Shown piece by piece: positions 26,307 through 34,282 of a stretch of DNA of 64,000 bases; the stretch's first letter is position 1; each line of letters opens with the position of its first letter. The translations under genes were made by a program, and so were the position numbers. The notes under the pieces were generated by a model. That model did not search any database. It worked only from the letters and a program-made list of their open reading frames with translations, and was not told the origin of the DNA. Source of the DNA: Streptomyces sp. NBRC 110035 (GTDB lineage: Bacteria; Actinomycetota; Actinomycetes; Streptomycetales; Streptomycetaceae); assembly GCF_000829695.1 (NCBI RefSeq), contig NZ_BBNN01000022.1, positions 1 to 64,000 on the forward strand, written 5' to 3'.

Positions 26307-27820
26307 GGGGCGCTCCCCACGACCAGCCGGCGGCGGTCCGCCTTGCCGCCCCGGGTGGTGGGCAGCGCGTCGTGGCGCTGGAACCGGCGGGGCATCAGGT
26401 GCGGCGGCAGGGAGCGGGCCAGGTGGGTGCGGAGCTCCGCGTCGGTGGTGCCGGTCAGGTCGCCCGTGACGTGGGCGACCAGATGGACCCGTCCCCGGTC
26501 GTCGGTGTGCGCGGTGACCGCGGCGCCGCCGACGCGCGGGTGGGACAGCAGGGCGCCCTCGATCTCGGCGGGGTCGACCCGGTGGCCGCGGATCTTGACC
26601 TGCCGGTCGGTGCGGCCGGCGTAGGTCAGGCCCTGCGGGCCCCACCGGCCGAGGTCACCGGTGCGGTAGAGGCGGGCGCCGGGCGGGCCGAAGGGGTCGG
26701 GCAGGAAGCACTCGGCGGTGCGGGCCGGGCACCCGCCGTAGCCTCGCGCCACGCCCGCGCCGCCGATGTACACCTCGCCCACGCCGCCGTCGGGGACCGG
26801 CGCGAGACCGGCGTCGAGCACCCGGACGACCGTGCCCGCCCGGGGCGTGCCCACCACGTCGGTGGCCGTGTCGGGCTCGGCCGGGACGACGTGGCGGGTG
26901 GTGGTCATGGTGCACTCGGTCGGGCCGTACTGGTTGACGAGCGTGCCCGGTACCGTCCGCCGCCCGCCGGCGGTGAGGAACGGGCGCAGGGACTCTCCGC
27001 TGGAGGCGACCAGGGTGACGTCGGCCAGCGGGTCGGCCGGGGCCGGCTGTCCGGCCAGGTGCGTCAGGAAGGACGGAGTGACGCTGAGCAGCGCGGTCAC
27101 CCGGTGTTCGCGCACGGTCCGGGCGAAGTCGGCGGGGCGCAGCAGCCGGGCGCGCTCCACGATCACCAGCCGGGCTCCGGCCAGCAACGGGGCGAAGGTG
27201 TCCCGGATCGAGGCGTCGTAGCCGAGCGGCGCGGTCTGCAGGGCCACGGTGTCCGGGCCGAGGCGGAAGGCGCGCGCGGTGTCGCGCAGGTAGGCGTCGA
27301 GGGCGTGGTGTTCGACCAGGACCGGGCTGGGTTCGCCGGTGCTGCCGGAGGTGTGGCTGACGTAGGCCAGGGCCTGCGGGTCGACGGGCGGGGGCGGCGT
27401 CGCGGGTCCGTCCGGCCCGGTGGCGGATCCGGCGGGTCCGGCGGCCGGCCGGTCCAGCAGGATCGTGGGCACGTCCAGGTCGAGTGCGCGGGCGTGCGCG
27501 GAGGTGGTCAGCAGCAGGCGGGCGCCCGCCCCGTGGGCGAAGGCCGCCAGCCGGTCGCGGGGCTGGGCCACGTCCAGGGTGAGGAAGGCGGCTCCGCAGC
27601 GCATGACCGCGGCCATCGCGGCCACCGCGTCGGCGCCGTGCCCGACGGCGACGGCGCACACCGTCTCCGGTCCGGCGCCGTGGGCCCGCAGCAGCGGGGT
27701 CAGTTCGTCGGCGCGCGCGGCCAGCCGGCCGTACGTGATCTCGCCGGCGGGGGTGTCCAGCGCGATCCGCTCCGGGTGGCGGACGGCGTGTGCGGCGAGG
27801 TCGTCGGCGACGGTGCGCAT
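26303..27820 (-). CDS. Free-standing NRPS adenylation domain
   Basis: The 505-aa protein holds only an adenylation domain. Core motifs are SHTSGSTGEPSP (A3, with the usual PKG replaced by PSP), NQYGPTECT (A5), YRTGDL (A7), [20 protein letters not shown] (A8) and RGGKADRR (A10, catalytic Lys kept). The pocket read by eye is D-A-R-S-A-S-Q-M-T, which I cannot match to a known substrate. The conserved Asp suggests an alpha-amino acid. It should load the free carrier protein in the same operon, helped by MbtH. The ATG at 27820 overlaps the LanB2 stop (TGATG). Confidence 0.88.
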   Translation of the reverse strand: MRTVADDLAAHAVRHPERIALDTPAGEITYGRLAARADELTPLLRAHGAGPETVCAVAVGHGADAVAAMAAVMRCGAAFLTLDVAQPRDRLAAFAHGAGARLLLTTSAHARALDLDVPTILLDRPAAGPAGSATGPDGPATPPPPVDPQALAYVSHTSGSTGEPSPVLVEHHALDAYLRDTARAFRLGPDTVALQTAPLGYDASIRDTFAPLLAGARLVIVERARLLRPADFARTVREHRVTALLSVTPSFLTHLAGQPAPADPLADVTLVASSGESLRPFLTAGGRRTVPGTLVNQYGPTECTMTTTRHVVPAEPDTATDVVGTPRAGTVVRVLDAGLAPVPDGGVGEVYIGGAGVARGYGGCPARTAECFLPDPFGPPGARLYRTGDLGRWGPQGLTYAGRTDRQVKIRGHRVDPAEIEGALLSHPRVGGAAVTAHTDDRGRVHLVAHVTGDLTGTTDAELRTHLARSLPPHLMPRRFQRHDALPTTRGGKADRRRLVVGSAP

Positions 27821-30144
27821 CACGCCTCCTCCCTGCCGGTGACGGTCCGGTCGACGGCCACGAAGCGGAGTTCGGAGGTGTAGCGGTGGCCGTCGTCGTC
27901 GGTGAGCCAGGACTGCTCGGGGGTGGGCAGCATCTCGCTGACCTTCAGGCGGGCCCCGGAGTCCTTGCGGGCGAGCCGGCGGGCGGCCTTGGCGAGGATG
28001 GTGACGTACACGGGGCTGTCGAAGTCGACGTAGAACGGGCGGGGTTCGGTCGGGGAGACGACGAAGACGAAGCGGGGCAGGTCGTGGCGGCGCTGCCAGT
28101 GCCGGGCCCGCACGAACCGGGCGGCCTCGCTCTTCTCGTCGGCGAAGTCGACTTCCGAGACGGGCAGCTGCCAGGTCTCACGGGCCACGGTCATGCGGTC
28201 GACGGTGATGCGCGGGGTGTGTGCGCCCTCGGGACGGAGGGTGAAGCGGTCCATGACGCGCTGGGTGAGGGTGTTGGCGTAGGCGTCGAGGACGTCGTGG
28301 GCGCTGCCGTCGGGCAGTACGGCGGTCAGCCGGCCGTCCCGGTTCTCGACGCGGACGTCGGCGCTCGGCACCGAGTTCGGACGGTGCGGGTCGCCGGTCT
28401 GGTCGACCAGGGTCACGTAGTGGTCCTCGGGCCGGTCCAGGGAGGGCCGGCTGCGGGTGGACCAGCGCAGGGGCAGTTCCTTGGGCAGCGTGGGCAGCAG
28501 GCGTGGGCCGGGGAAGTCGCGGCCGGTCTCGGCGATCAGCCGGTCCCGCTCGGGGTGCTGGTGGACGAAGAGGGAGGCGCCCATGGTGTTCAGCGCGCAG
28601 TGCATCTCGCCGAGAACGAGGTCGACGTCGCCGCGGGCGAGGGCGTCCGCGTCCTCGGCGACGACCAGGATGTCGGGGCTGACGTAGCGGGCGAGGGACC
28701 AGCCGTCGCCGGGCTCACCGAACTCCCGGCGCACCCGGTCGGCCAGCTCGCCCGTGGTCAGGCGGACGCGGCGGGCGCCGGGCGGGAGGTCGAGGATCCG
28801 GGCCCACCTGGCGCGCAGTTCGGCCTGGACGGTGTCGATCAGGTCGCCGGCGTCCGGGTGCGGGGAGGGCAGGGTGTTCATCCACAGGGTGGCGAGGTCG
28901 ACGGGTGCGCCGCCGGCGCTCAGGCGGTCGTGGACGGTGCGCAGCCGGGTGCGGATGGCGTCGGCGAAGCGGTTCGTCATCCAGCGGGCGGCCGTCAGGC
29001 ACAGCTGGAGGGGCTCCAGACCGGCCAGCAGGGCGGGCCCGGCCGTGGCGGTGGCCGACCGTCGGGCGTCGGAGTACACCAGTCCCCGGCAGGGAGCGGT
29101 GCGCGCGCCCTTGGCGCGCTGGGCCTCGCTGTCGGTGAGGGTGGCGAAGTCGGCCTCCAGGGCGCCGATCGCGGTGGTCAGCGCGGTGGCGTCGGTCCCC
29201 GCGTCGCGTACGGCGTCGCGGCCCCGCTCCAGCACGGCGAGCTTCGCCAGCGCCCGGTCGCGGACGGCCTCGTCGGGTACGCGCTCCAGGATGCGGCGCA
29301 GGGCCCGGTCGGGGTGGGTGGCCGCGGGCACCTCCAGACGCCACTGCACCCAGCGCCGGCCGGCCAGTTCGCGCACGACGTCGGCGACGTCGGCGGTCTC
29401 CAGGCCCAGCTCGGCGGCGACGGCGGCCAGGTGCCGGGTGCCGTCGCAGCGCAGCAGTACGGCCTGCTGGAGTTCCCCGACGGGCTGGGCGGGCCGTCCC
29501 GGGATCCGTACCGTGCCGTCCTGGCAGCGGACGAAGGACATCCGGCGCGGCGGGATCCACCCCATCAGTTCGGTGTCCTCGGCGAGCACCTTGGCCAGGG
29601 CGTCGATGGCCCAGCCGGAGAAGTAGACCTCCTGCGCGGCGAGGAAGCCCCGGCCGGCGTCCACGGTGACGGCGTGCGGCGCCGACAGGTCCCAGCGGCC
29701 CCAGCCGACGGGGCCGAAGAAGCCGATGGTGTCGTTCTTCACGCAGAACCGCTGCCAGTAGTGGGCGACCAGTTCCTCCCGCTGGCGGGGCATGCTGCTG
29801 CGGCTGTCCACGCCCGGCGTCCAGCGCAGGAACGGGGCGATGCCGGTGCGCAGGACGGCGGGGTTCTGCCAGGCGAGAGCCGCCTGGAAACGGGGCTGTG
29901 CGGCGACTCGCTGGAGGTGGCGGGCGGTGTCCACGGCGGCCGCCGACAGCTCCTCGGTGAAGGCCTGCCACTCGGGTCCGGCCGGATCGGTGCCGGGGCC
30001 GAACTTGTCGGCGGCCTCGGCCAGTCCGGGCGGGGCCAGCCGCAGCACCCCGTCGGCGGGGAAGCCGGGACCGCGCAGCGCGAACTCCTCCCAGAGCCGC
30101 CAGCCTCCGCCCGGCAGCAGGACCGGTGCGTGCTCGTCCGACAT
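27820..30144 (-). CDS. LanB-like protein 2 (lantibiotic dehydratase N-terminal family, no elimination domain)
   Basis: The 774-aa protein is a paralogue of LanB-like protein 1 over its whole length (GWRLWEEFALRGPGFPADGV ... EPRPFYVDFDSPVYVTILAK ... YTSELRFVAVDRT). It likewise stops before any SpaB_C elimination domain and has KNDTIGFFGP where typical LanBs have R-x-TPFGLF. The ATG at 30144 follows GGAAGGAG. It is the first gene of a coupled operon with the free A domain, PLP enzyme and carrier protein, which ties it to amino acid activation rather than to a classical lanthipeptide. Two different LanB-like copies may act as a heterodimer or on two substrates; both ideas are inference. Confidence 0.75.
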   Translation of the reverse strand: MSDEHAPVLLPGGGWRLWEEFALRGPGFPADGVLRLAPPGLAEAADKFGPGTDPAGPEWQAFTEELSAAAVDTARHLQRVAAQPRFQAALAWQNPAVLRTGIAPFLRWTPGVDSRSSMPRQREELVAHYWQRFCVKNDTIGFFGPVGWGRWDLSAPHAVTVDAGRGFLAAQEVYFSGWAIDALAKVLAEDTELMGWIPPRRMSFVRCQDGTVRIPGRPAQPVGELQQAVLLRCDGTRHLAAVAAELGLETADVADVVRELAGRRWVQWRLEVPAATHPDRALRRILERVPDEAVRDRALAKLAVLERGRDAVRDAGTDATALTTAIGALEADFATLTDSEAQRAKGARTAPCRGLVYSDARRSATATAGPALLAGLEPLQLCLTAARWMTNRFADAIRTRLRTVHDRLSAGGAPVDLATLWMNTLPSPHPDAGDLIDTVQAELRARWARILDLPPGARRVRLTTGELADRVRREFGEPGDGWSLARYVSPDILVVAEDADALARGDVDLVLGEMHCALNTMGASLFVHQHPERDRLIAETGRDFPGPRLLPTLPKELPLRWSTRSRPSLDRPEDHYVTLVDQTGDPHRPNSVPSADVRVENRDGRLTAVLPDGSAHDVLDAYANTLTQRVMDRFTLRPEGAHTPRITVDRMTVARETWQLPVSEVDFADEKSEAARFVRARHWQRRHDLPRFVFVVSPTEPRPFYVDFDSPVYVTILAKAARRLARKDSGARLKVSEMLPTPEQSWLTDDDGHRYTSELRFVAVDRTVTGREEA
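29689..29846. repeat. Near-identical tract shared with LanB1 (copy 2)
   Basis: This is the partner of 24356-24513, with one mismatch in 158 bp. Direct orientation about 5.3 kb apart would also allow deletion of the intervening genes by recombination. Confidence 0.85.
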
Positions 30145-30401
30145 CACGTGCTCCTTCCGGAAGGGGGTGCGCGGGGAGGCCGCTCGGTGCTCGGCCGGGC
30201 CGTGGCCGCCGCCGGGATGCCCAGCTCCCCGGGCGGACAGCACCGTCCCGCGCCGGGGCGGCAGGGCACCAGAGAAGATCCGGCAGCAACGCGCGCCGCG
30301 GGCTCGGCGCGTTCGTCCCTGCCCCGGTCGGGGGGCCGCCCGGCACGCTGTCGGCGTCGGCCCCGACCTGCGGCCGGCCCATCACCTGCGGGAGGTTCAC
30401 C

Positions 30402-30668
30402 GTGACGCAACCCCACTCCGCGACCGGTCCGGGTGCCGAGGAGGCCCGCCCGGGCTCCGGGGAACCGGGCACCGACGAGGTGTATCTCGTGGTGCGCAAC
30501 GACGAGGAGCAGTACTCGATCTGGCGGGCGGACCGCGACGTGCCCGCCGGCTGGCACCCGGAGGGCCGGCGGGGCAGCCGGCAGGAGTGCCTGGACCACA
30601 TCGGCGTGATCTGGACGGACATGCGTCCGCTCAGCCTGCGCCGTCGGCTGGCCGGGGCAGATGTCTGA
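30402..30668 (+). CDS. MbtH-family adenylation chaperone
   Basis: The 88-aa protein has a 25-residue variable N-terminus and then the MbtH signature: NDEEQYSIWRADRDVPAGWH, ECLDHIGVIWTDMRPLSLRR. The conserved Trp pair that clasps the adenylation domain is present. It is needed for folding or activity of many actinobacterial A domains, here probably one or more of the five in this cluster. GTG 30402 follows GGGAGG. It overlaps the phosphopantetheinyl transferase gene and is divergent from LanB2. Confidence 0.93.
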   Translation: MTQPHSATGPGAEEARPGSGEPGTDEVYLVVRNDEEQYSIWRADRDVPAGWHPEGRRGSRQECLDHIGVIWTDMRPLSLRRRLAGADV

Positions 30669-31440
30669 GCCACGGGCGGGCCGGCTGCTGGACCCGCCGG
30701 CACACGCCCCACCGCCGGCGCCGTCCGGGCTGCCGGGCCCGGCCGTGCTGGACCTGTCCGGGCTGCGGCACCGGACCCGGGCGCCGGGTCCACGTGTGCT
30801 GAGGGGGCCGCTGGAGCTGTACCTGGCCCACGTCGGTGCCCTGGACGAACGGGCACTGCGGGATGCCCGGGAACTGCTGGACGCGGAGGAACGGGACCGG
30901 GCCCGCGCGTTCCTCCGCGACCGCGACCGGGACGCGTACGTGGTCGCGCACGCGGCCCTGCGCGACGTGCTGAGCGCCCTGCTAGGCGTGCCCGCCGACG
31001 CGCTGCCGCTGACGCGGGAGCCGTGCGCGGGCTGCGGCGGGCCGCACGGGCGGCCCGTCCTGCGCATGCCGGGCGTGCACTTCTCGCTGTCCCACAGCGG
31101 GGATCTGGTGATGGTGGCGCTCGCCCCCGCACCGGTCGGTGTCGACGTGGAGGGGCTGGCCACCGCGCGTGCGGTGCTCGGCGCGCAGTCGGCGCTGCAC
31201 CCGGCGGAGGCAGACGAGCTGGCGCTGCTGCCCGCGCACGAGCGTCCGGTCGCGTTCACCCGGGCCTGGGTGCGCAAGGAGGCCTACCTCAAGGGTCTGG
31301 GCACGGGTCTGGTGCGCGATCCGGCACTGGACTACGTGGGCACCGGGCCGCTGCCGACCGCCCCAGCACCGGGGTGGACCGTACGGGACGTCCTGGTCCC
31401 GGCGGGGTACGCGGCGGCGGTGGCCCTGCGGACGCCCTGA
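30661..31440 (+). CDS. Sfp-type 4'-phosphopantetheinyl transferase
   Basis: The 259-aa protein has the Sfp/Gsp motifs: HFSLSHSGDLVMVALAPAPV, the Mg-binding VGVDVEGL and WVRKEAYLKGLGTGL. It moves phosphopantetheine from CoA to Ser of the carrier domains, activating the free carrier and the four NRPS T domains. Length is normal. Its start lies inside the end of mbtH (8-bp overlap). A strong hairpin ends the two-gene transcript. Confidence 0.93.
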   Translation: MSEPRAGRLLDPPAHAPPPAPSGLPGPAVLDLSGLRHRTRAPGPRVLRGPLELYLAHVGALDERALRDARELLDAEERDRARAFLRDRDRDAYVVAHAALRDVLSALLGVPADALPLTREPCAGCGGPHGRPVLRMPGVHFSLSHSGDLVMVALAPAPVGVDVEGLATARAVLGAQSALHPAEADELALLPAHERPVAFTRAWVRKEAYLKGLGTGLVRDPALDYVGTGPLPTAPAPGWTVRDVLVPAGYAAAVALRTP

Positions 31441-31455
31441 CGGCGTACGCGCGAA

Positions 31456-31494
31456 CACGGCGGGGACCGGTCCGGCGGGCGGGTCCCCGCCGTG
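31456..31494 (+). terminator. Hairpin ending mbtH-PPTase transcript
   Basis: CACGGCGGGGACC pairs perfectly with its complement (13 bp) around a 13-base loop, 15 bp beyond the stop. Confidence 0.7.
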
Positions 31495-31603
31495 ACGTTG
31501 CGGCGTCCGTGCCCGGTCCGGCGCCGTTCGCGTGGGCAAGGAGCCCGACGCCTTCACCCACAACCCACAAGCACACAGCAGTTGGCGCGCTACGATCACC
31601 GGC

Positions 31604-32344
31604 GTGAGTGCTCCGGAACCGACCATCGTCGCCACCTCCGGAGGTCATCGCGTGGGCACACGCACCCGGGTCCTGTTCCACTCTCTGGTCCACCACGCGG
31701 TCGATCTCTCCGGTGTGCACGGCCGACGCCCCCGAGTCCTGTACCTGGGCACGGCGGTGGGCGACGCCGAGCACGTCACGGCGCGGGTGGGCGAGGCCGC
31801 CCGGGTGGCGGGCTTCGACCTCACCCCGCTCCAGCTCTTCCCGATGCCGAGCGTGGACGACGTCGAGGGCACGGTGCTCGACCACGACGTGGTCTGGGTG
31901 ATGGGCGGCTCGGTGGCCAACCTGCTCGCCGTGTGGCGGGTGCACGGGCTGGACGGGGTCCTGCGGCGCGCGTGGCGCTCCGGGGTGGTGCTCGCCGGGG
32001 TGAGCGCGGGTTCCATCTGCTGGTTCCAGGGCGGCACCACGGATTCCTTCGGACCCGAACTGCGCCCGGTCACCGACGGTCTGGGCCTGCTGCCGTACGG
32101 CAACGGGGTGCACCACGACAGCGACGAGGGCCGGCGCCCGCTGATCCACCGGCTGGTGGCCCAGGGCGTCTTCCCGACGGCGCACTGCACCGACGACGGT
32201 GTGGGTCTGGTCTACCGGGGCACCGAGCTGGTCGAGGCGGTGGCGGAGGAGCCGGGCAAGGCTGCCTACGTGGTGCGCCGGGACGGCGAGCGCGCCGTGG
32301 AGGAGCGGATGGAGCCGCGGTTGCTGCCCACGCCCCCCGGCTGA
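31604..32344 (+). CDS. Peptidase S51 / dipeptidase E-like protein
   Basis: The 246-aa protein contains the S51 nucleophile elbow GVSAGSICWFQGG (Ser near residue 130) and the family strand VVWVMGGSVANLLAVWR. S51 enzymes (dipeptidase E, cyanophycinase) use a Ser-His-Glu triad to cut Asp-linked or short peptides. GTG 31604 (VSAPEPTIVATSGG) fits the family start; the longer frame does not. Homologues are widespread housekeeping genes in Streptomyces, so it may predate the cluster. A role in maturing the cluster peptide cannot be excluded. Confidence 0.8.
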   Translation: MSAPEPTIVATSGGHRVGTRTRVLFHSLVHHAVDLSGVHGRRPRVLYLGTAVGDAEHVTARVGEAARVAGFDLTPLQLFPMPSVDDVEGTVLDHDVVWVMGGSVANLLAVWRVHGLDGVLRRAWRSGVVLAGVSAGSICWFQGGTTDSFGPELRPVTDGLGLLPYGNGVHHDSDEGRRPLIHRLVAQGVFPTAHCTDDGVGLVYRGTELVEAVAEEPGKAAYVVRRDGERAVEERMEPRLLPTPPG

Positions 32345-32491
32345 CCGGCCGGACGGACGACCGCTCGAAGGAGCCGGCGACCGCGCGGGGCGACGCGGGC
32401 GACCGCGTGCGGCCGTCGCGGCCCCCCGGCCGCGGCTCCCGCCCCGCCGCTGCGTCCGTCCTCCGTCCCCCGTGTCGCCCGCTCCGCCGCC

Positions 32492-33145
32492 TCAGACCAG
32501 GCCGTGACGCACCGCGTGGGCGACCGCGTGGGCCCGGTTGCGGGCCTGCAACCGGGCCATGATCTCGTAGATGACGTTCTTGACGGTGTGTTCGGAGCAG
32601 CGCAGCAGCAGGGCGATGTCCGCGTTGCCGTGGCCCTCGGCCATGAGGCGCAGCACCGACGTCTGCCGGGCGGTCAGGACGGGCCGGCCGCCGCCGTCGG
32701 CCGGATCACCGGGTCCTGGACCGCCGGCCAGCAGGTGGGAGAGGTCCGGGTAGGGGATGCTCGGGTGCGGATGGGCCGCGCGGCGCACCGCCGCCGCCAG
32801 GCTCTCCTCGGTGAGGTCGGCGGCCCGCAGGACGACCGCCCCGGCCCGCAGTGCGAGCCGCAGTCCCGTGCGGCCGACGGTGTCGCACACCAGGACCAGC
32901 GGGCCCGCGCCGTGCCGGCCGCGCAGGGCCTGTGCGGCGTCGGCGGCGGCCACCACGGTGACGGTCCCGGGCCCGCCGTGCTCCGCCGCGTGGGCCAGGC
33001 CGGCGCGGCGGGCCGTTGCGCGGACCCGGTCGGCGCCCCGCGAGGGCGGGATACGAAGGGTGGGGAGCACGCCGGCCGCGGCGGCGGACGCCATGGGCGC
33101 CATGGGCGCGGCGGGCGCGGGCGCGGCGGTCAGGGTCGCGGTCAC
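32492..33145 (-). CDS. Small LuxR-type regulator 1
   Basis: The 217-aa protein ends with a LuxR helix-turn-helix (LTARQTSVLRLMAEGHGNAD then CSEHTVKNVIYEIMARLQA). The N-terminal 130 residues resemble a receiver fold in outline but lack an obvious phosphoacceptor Asp (VLVCDTVGRTGLRLALRAGA). It is coupled (GTGA) to the upstream LuxR gene, so the two probably form heterodimers or act in sequence. It is transcribed away from the LanM gene and likely controls the LanM/peptide genes, the NRPS, or both. Confidence 0.82.
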   Translation of the reverse strand: MTATLTAAPAPAAPMAPMASAAAAGVLPTLRIPPSRGADRVRATARRAGLAHAAEHGGPGTVTVVAAADAAQALRGRHGAGPLVLVCDTVGRTGLRLALRAGAVVLRAADLTEESLAAAVRRAAHPHPSIPYPDLSHLLAGGPGPGDPADGGGRPVLTARQTSVLRLMAEGHGNADIALLLRCSEHTVKNVIYEIMARLQARNRAHAVAHAVRHGLV

Positions 33146-33753
33146 AGCAGTCCCGCCCGGAGCGCGTAGGCGACCGCATGGGCGCGGTTGCGCAGCCGGA
33201 ACCGCTGGGTGATGTCGTGCACCACGGTGGTCACGGTGCGCGGCGAGTAGGCGAGCCGCTGGGCGATCTCGGCCGTCTCGTGGCCGTCGGCGACCAGCCG
33301 CAGCACCGAGCGTTCCCTGTCGGACAGCATGCCGTCGGTCCAGCCGCCGGTGCCGTGCCGGGTGTCCGACGGGCGGTCCAGGAGCTGTTCGAGCAGACCG
33401 GGCGGCAGGGTGCAGTCGTCCCGGGCGGCGGCCAGTACCGCGTGGGCGAGGCGCGGGGCGTCGGCGTCCCGGCGCACCAGCAGGCCGCGGGCACCGGCGG
33501 CCAGGGTGTGCAGGGCGTCGCCGGAGGCGAGGACACCGGCCACCAGCACGACGGCGGGGCCGTGCCTCAGGGCGCGGGTGGCGCGCACCATGTCCAGCTC
33601 GCCCGGGCCGAGACGGTCGACGGTGAGGACGGCGACCCGGGCCTCGGCGGGCTCACACACGGTCAGTTCCGGGCAGGCGAGCAGGGTCGAACGCGTGCCG
33701 GCCTCCAGTACCGGATCGAGGGCGACCACGCCGACGGATACGGGTGCTCCCAT
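33142..33753 (-). CDS. Small LuxR-type regulator 2 (pseudo-receiver)
   Basis: The 203-aa protein has a receiver-like N-terminus (PVSVGVVALDPVLEAGTRST ... EARVAVLTVDRLGPGELDMV) in which the usual phosphorylation Asp position appears to be Thr. A LuxR helix-turn-helix follows (LSDRERSVLRLVADGHETAE, SPRTVTTVVHDITQRFRLRN). It should respond to a ligand or protein rather than phosphorylation. The ATG at 33753 follows AGGAG. First gene of the two-gene regulatory operon, divergent from LanM. Confidence 0.82.
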   Translation of the reverse strand: MGAPVSVGVVALDPVLEAGTRSTLLACPELTVCEPAEARVAVLTVDRLGPGELDMVRATRALRHGPAVVLVAGVLASGDALHTLAAGARGLLVRRDADAPRLAHAVLAAARDDCTLPPGLLEQLLDRPSDTRHGTGGWTDGMLSDRERSVLRLVADGHETAEIAQRLAYSPRTVTTVVHDITQRFRLRNRAHAVAYALRAGLL

Positions 33754-34282
33754 CTGCTGCTCCTAGGAAGTCGGTCCGCCCGGCGCGGGCACTCCGGGCG
33801 GTGTGCGGTGGGGACTGCGCACCACAGTGCCGGGGGCGGGGGCGCGGCGGCATCGGTAACCGGCCCCCACCTTTCCCCCGGGCGGGGCGGCCCCCTCGGC
33901 CCGGGATCCCCCGGGGTCCTCCTTCCGGCCCTGCCCACGGGGGCCGTCGGCCGGTCCGCGCGACGGCGTGATCAGCGGGCCGGGGCTCCGGGTGCGGGAA
34001 AGAAGCGGTCATGGGGCCGGTGCCCCGGGGAAGGGGCGCGCACGAGGGGCCGCGCATGCGCCGAGGGGCGGGCACAAGGGCCGAACGCGCAGCATCACGT
34101 TTCCGTCCGGCGCTTCGTCCCCCATCCGGGCGGTACCGGCGGCCCCGCCTCCGAGCTGCGGGTTTGCCGCTCGGGGAGTGGTGCCGGGCGGGGCGGCCCG
34201 ACGGAGCGGGGCGGGGGCCGCGCAGAATATGGGGGCCGCCTACCCATGTGGGGGTCACAGGGGGTCTGCGACCTTCTTTCTC
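33754..34282. promoter_or_regulatory. Divergent control region between LuxR pair and LanM
   Basis: No gene is visible in these 529 bp, which is unusually long for this cluster. They must hold both promoters. A weak dyad, ACCC-ATGT-GGGG (34242-34253), lies 30 bp before the LanM GTG, and CGGTAACCG near 33855 is another partial dyad. Neither is repeated clearly elsewhere in the window, so these are only candidates. Confidence 0.4.

Noticed and set aside
31604..32344. Peptidase S51 as the leader peptidase of the small peptide
   Set aside because: Possible by position, but S51 enzymes cut short or Asp-linked peptides and homologues are widespread outside such clusters.
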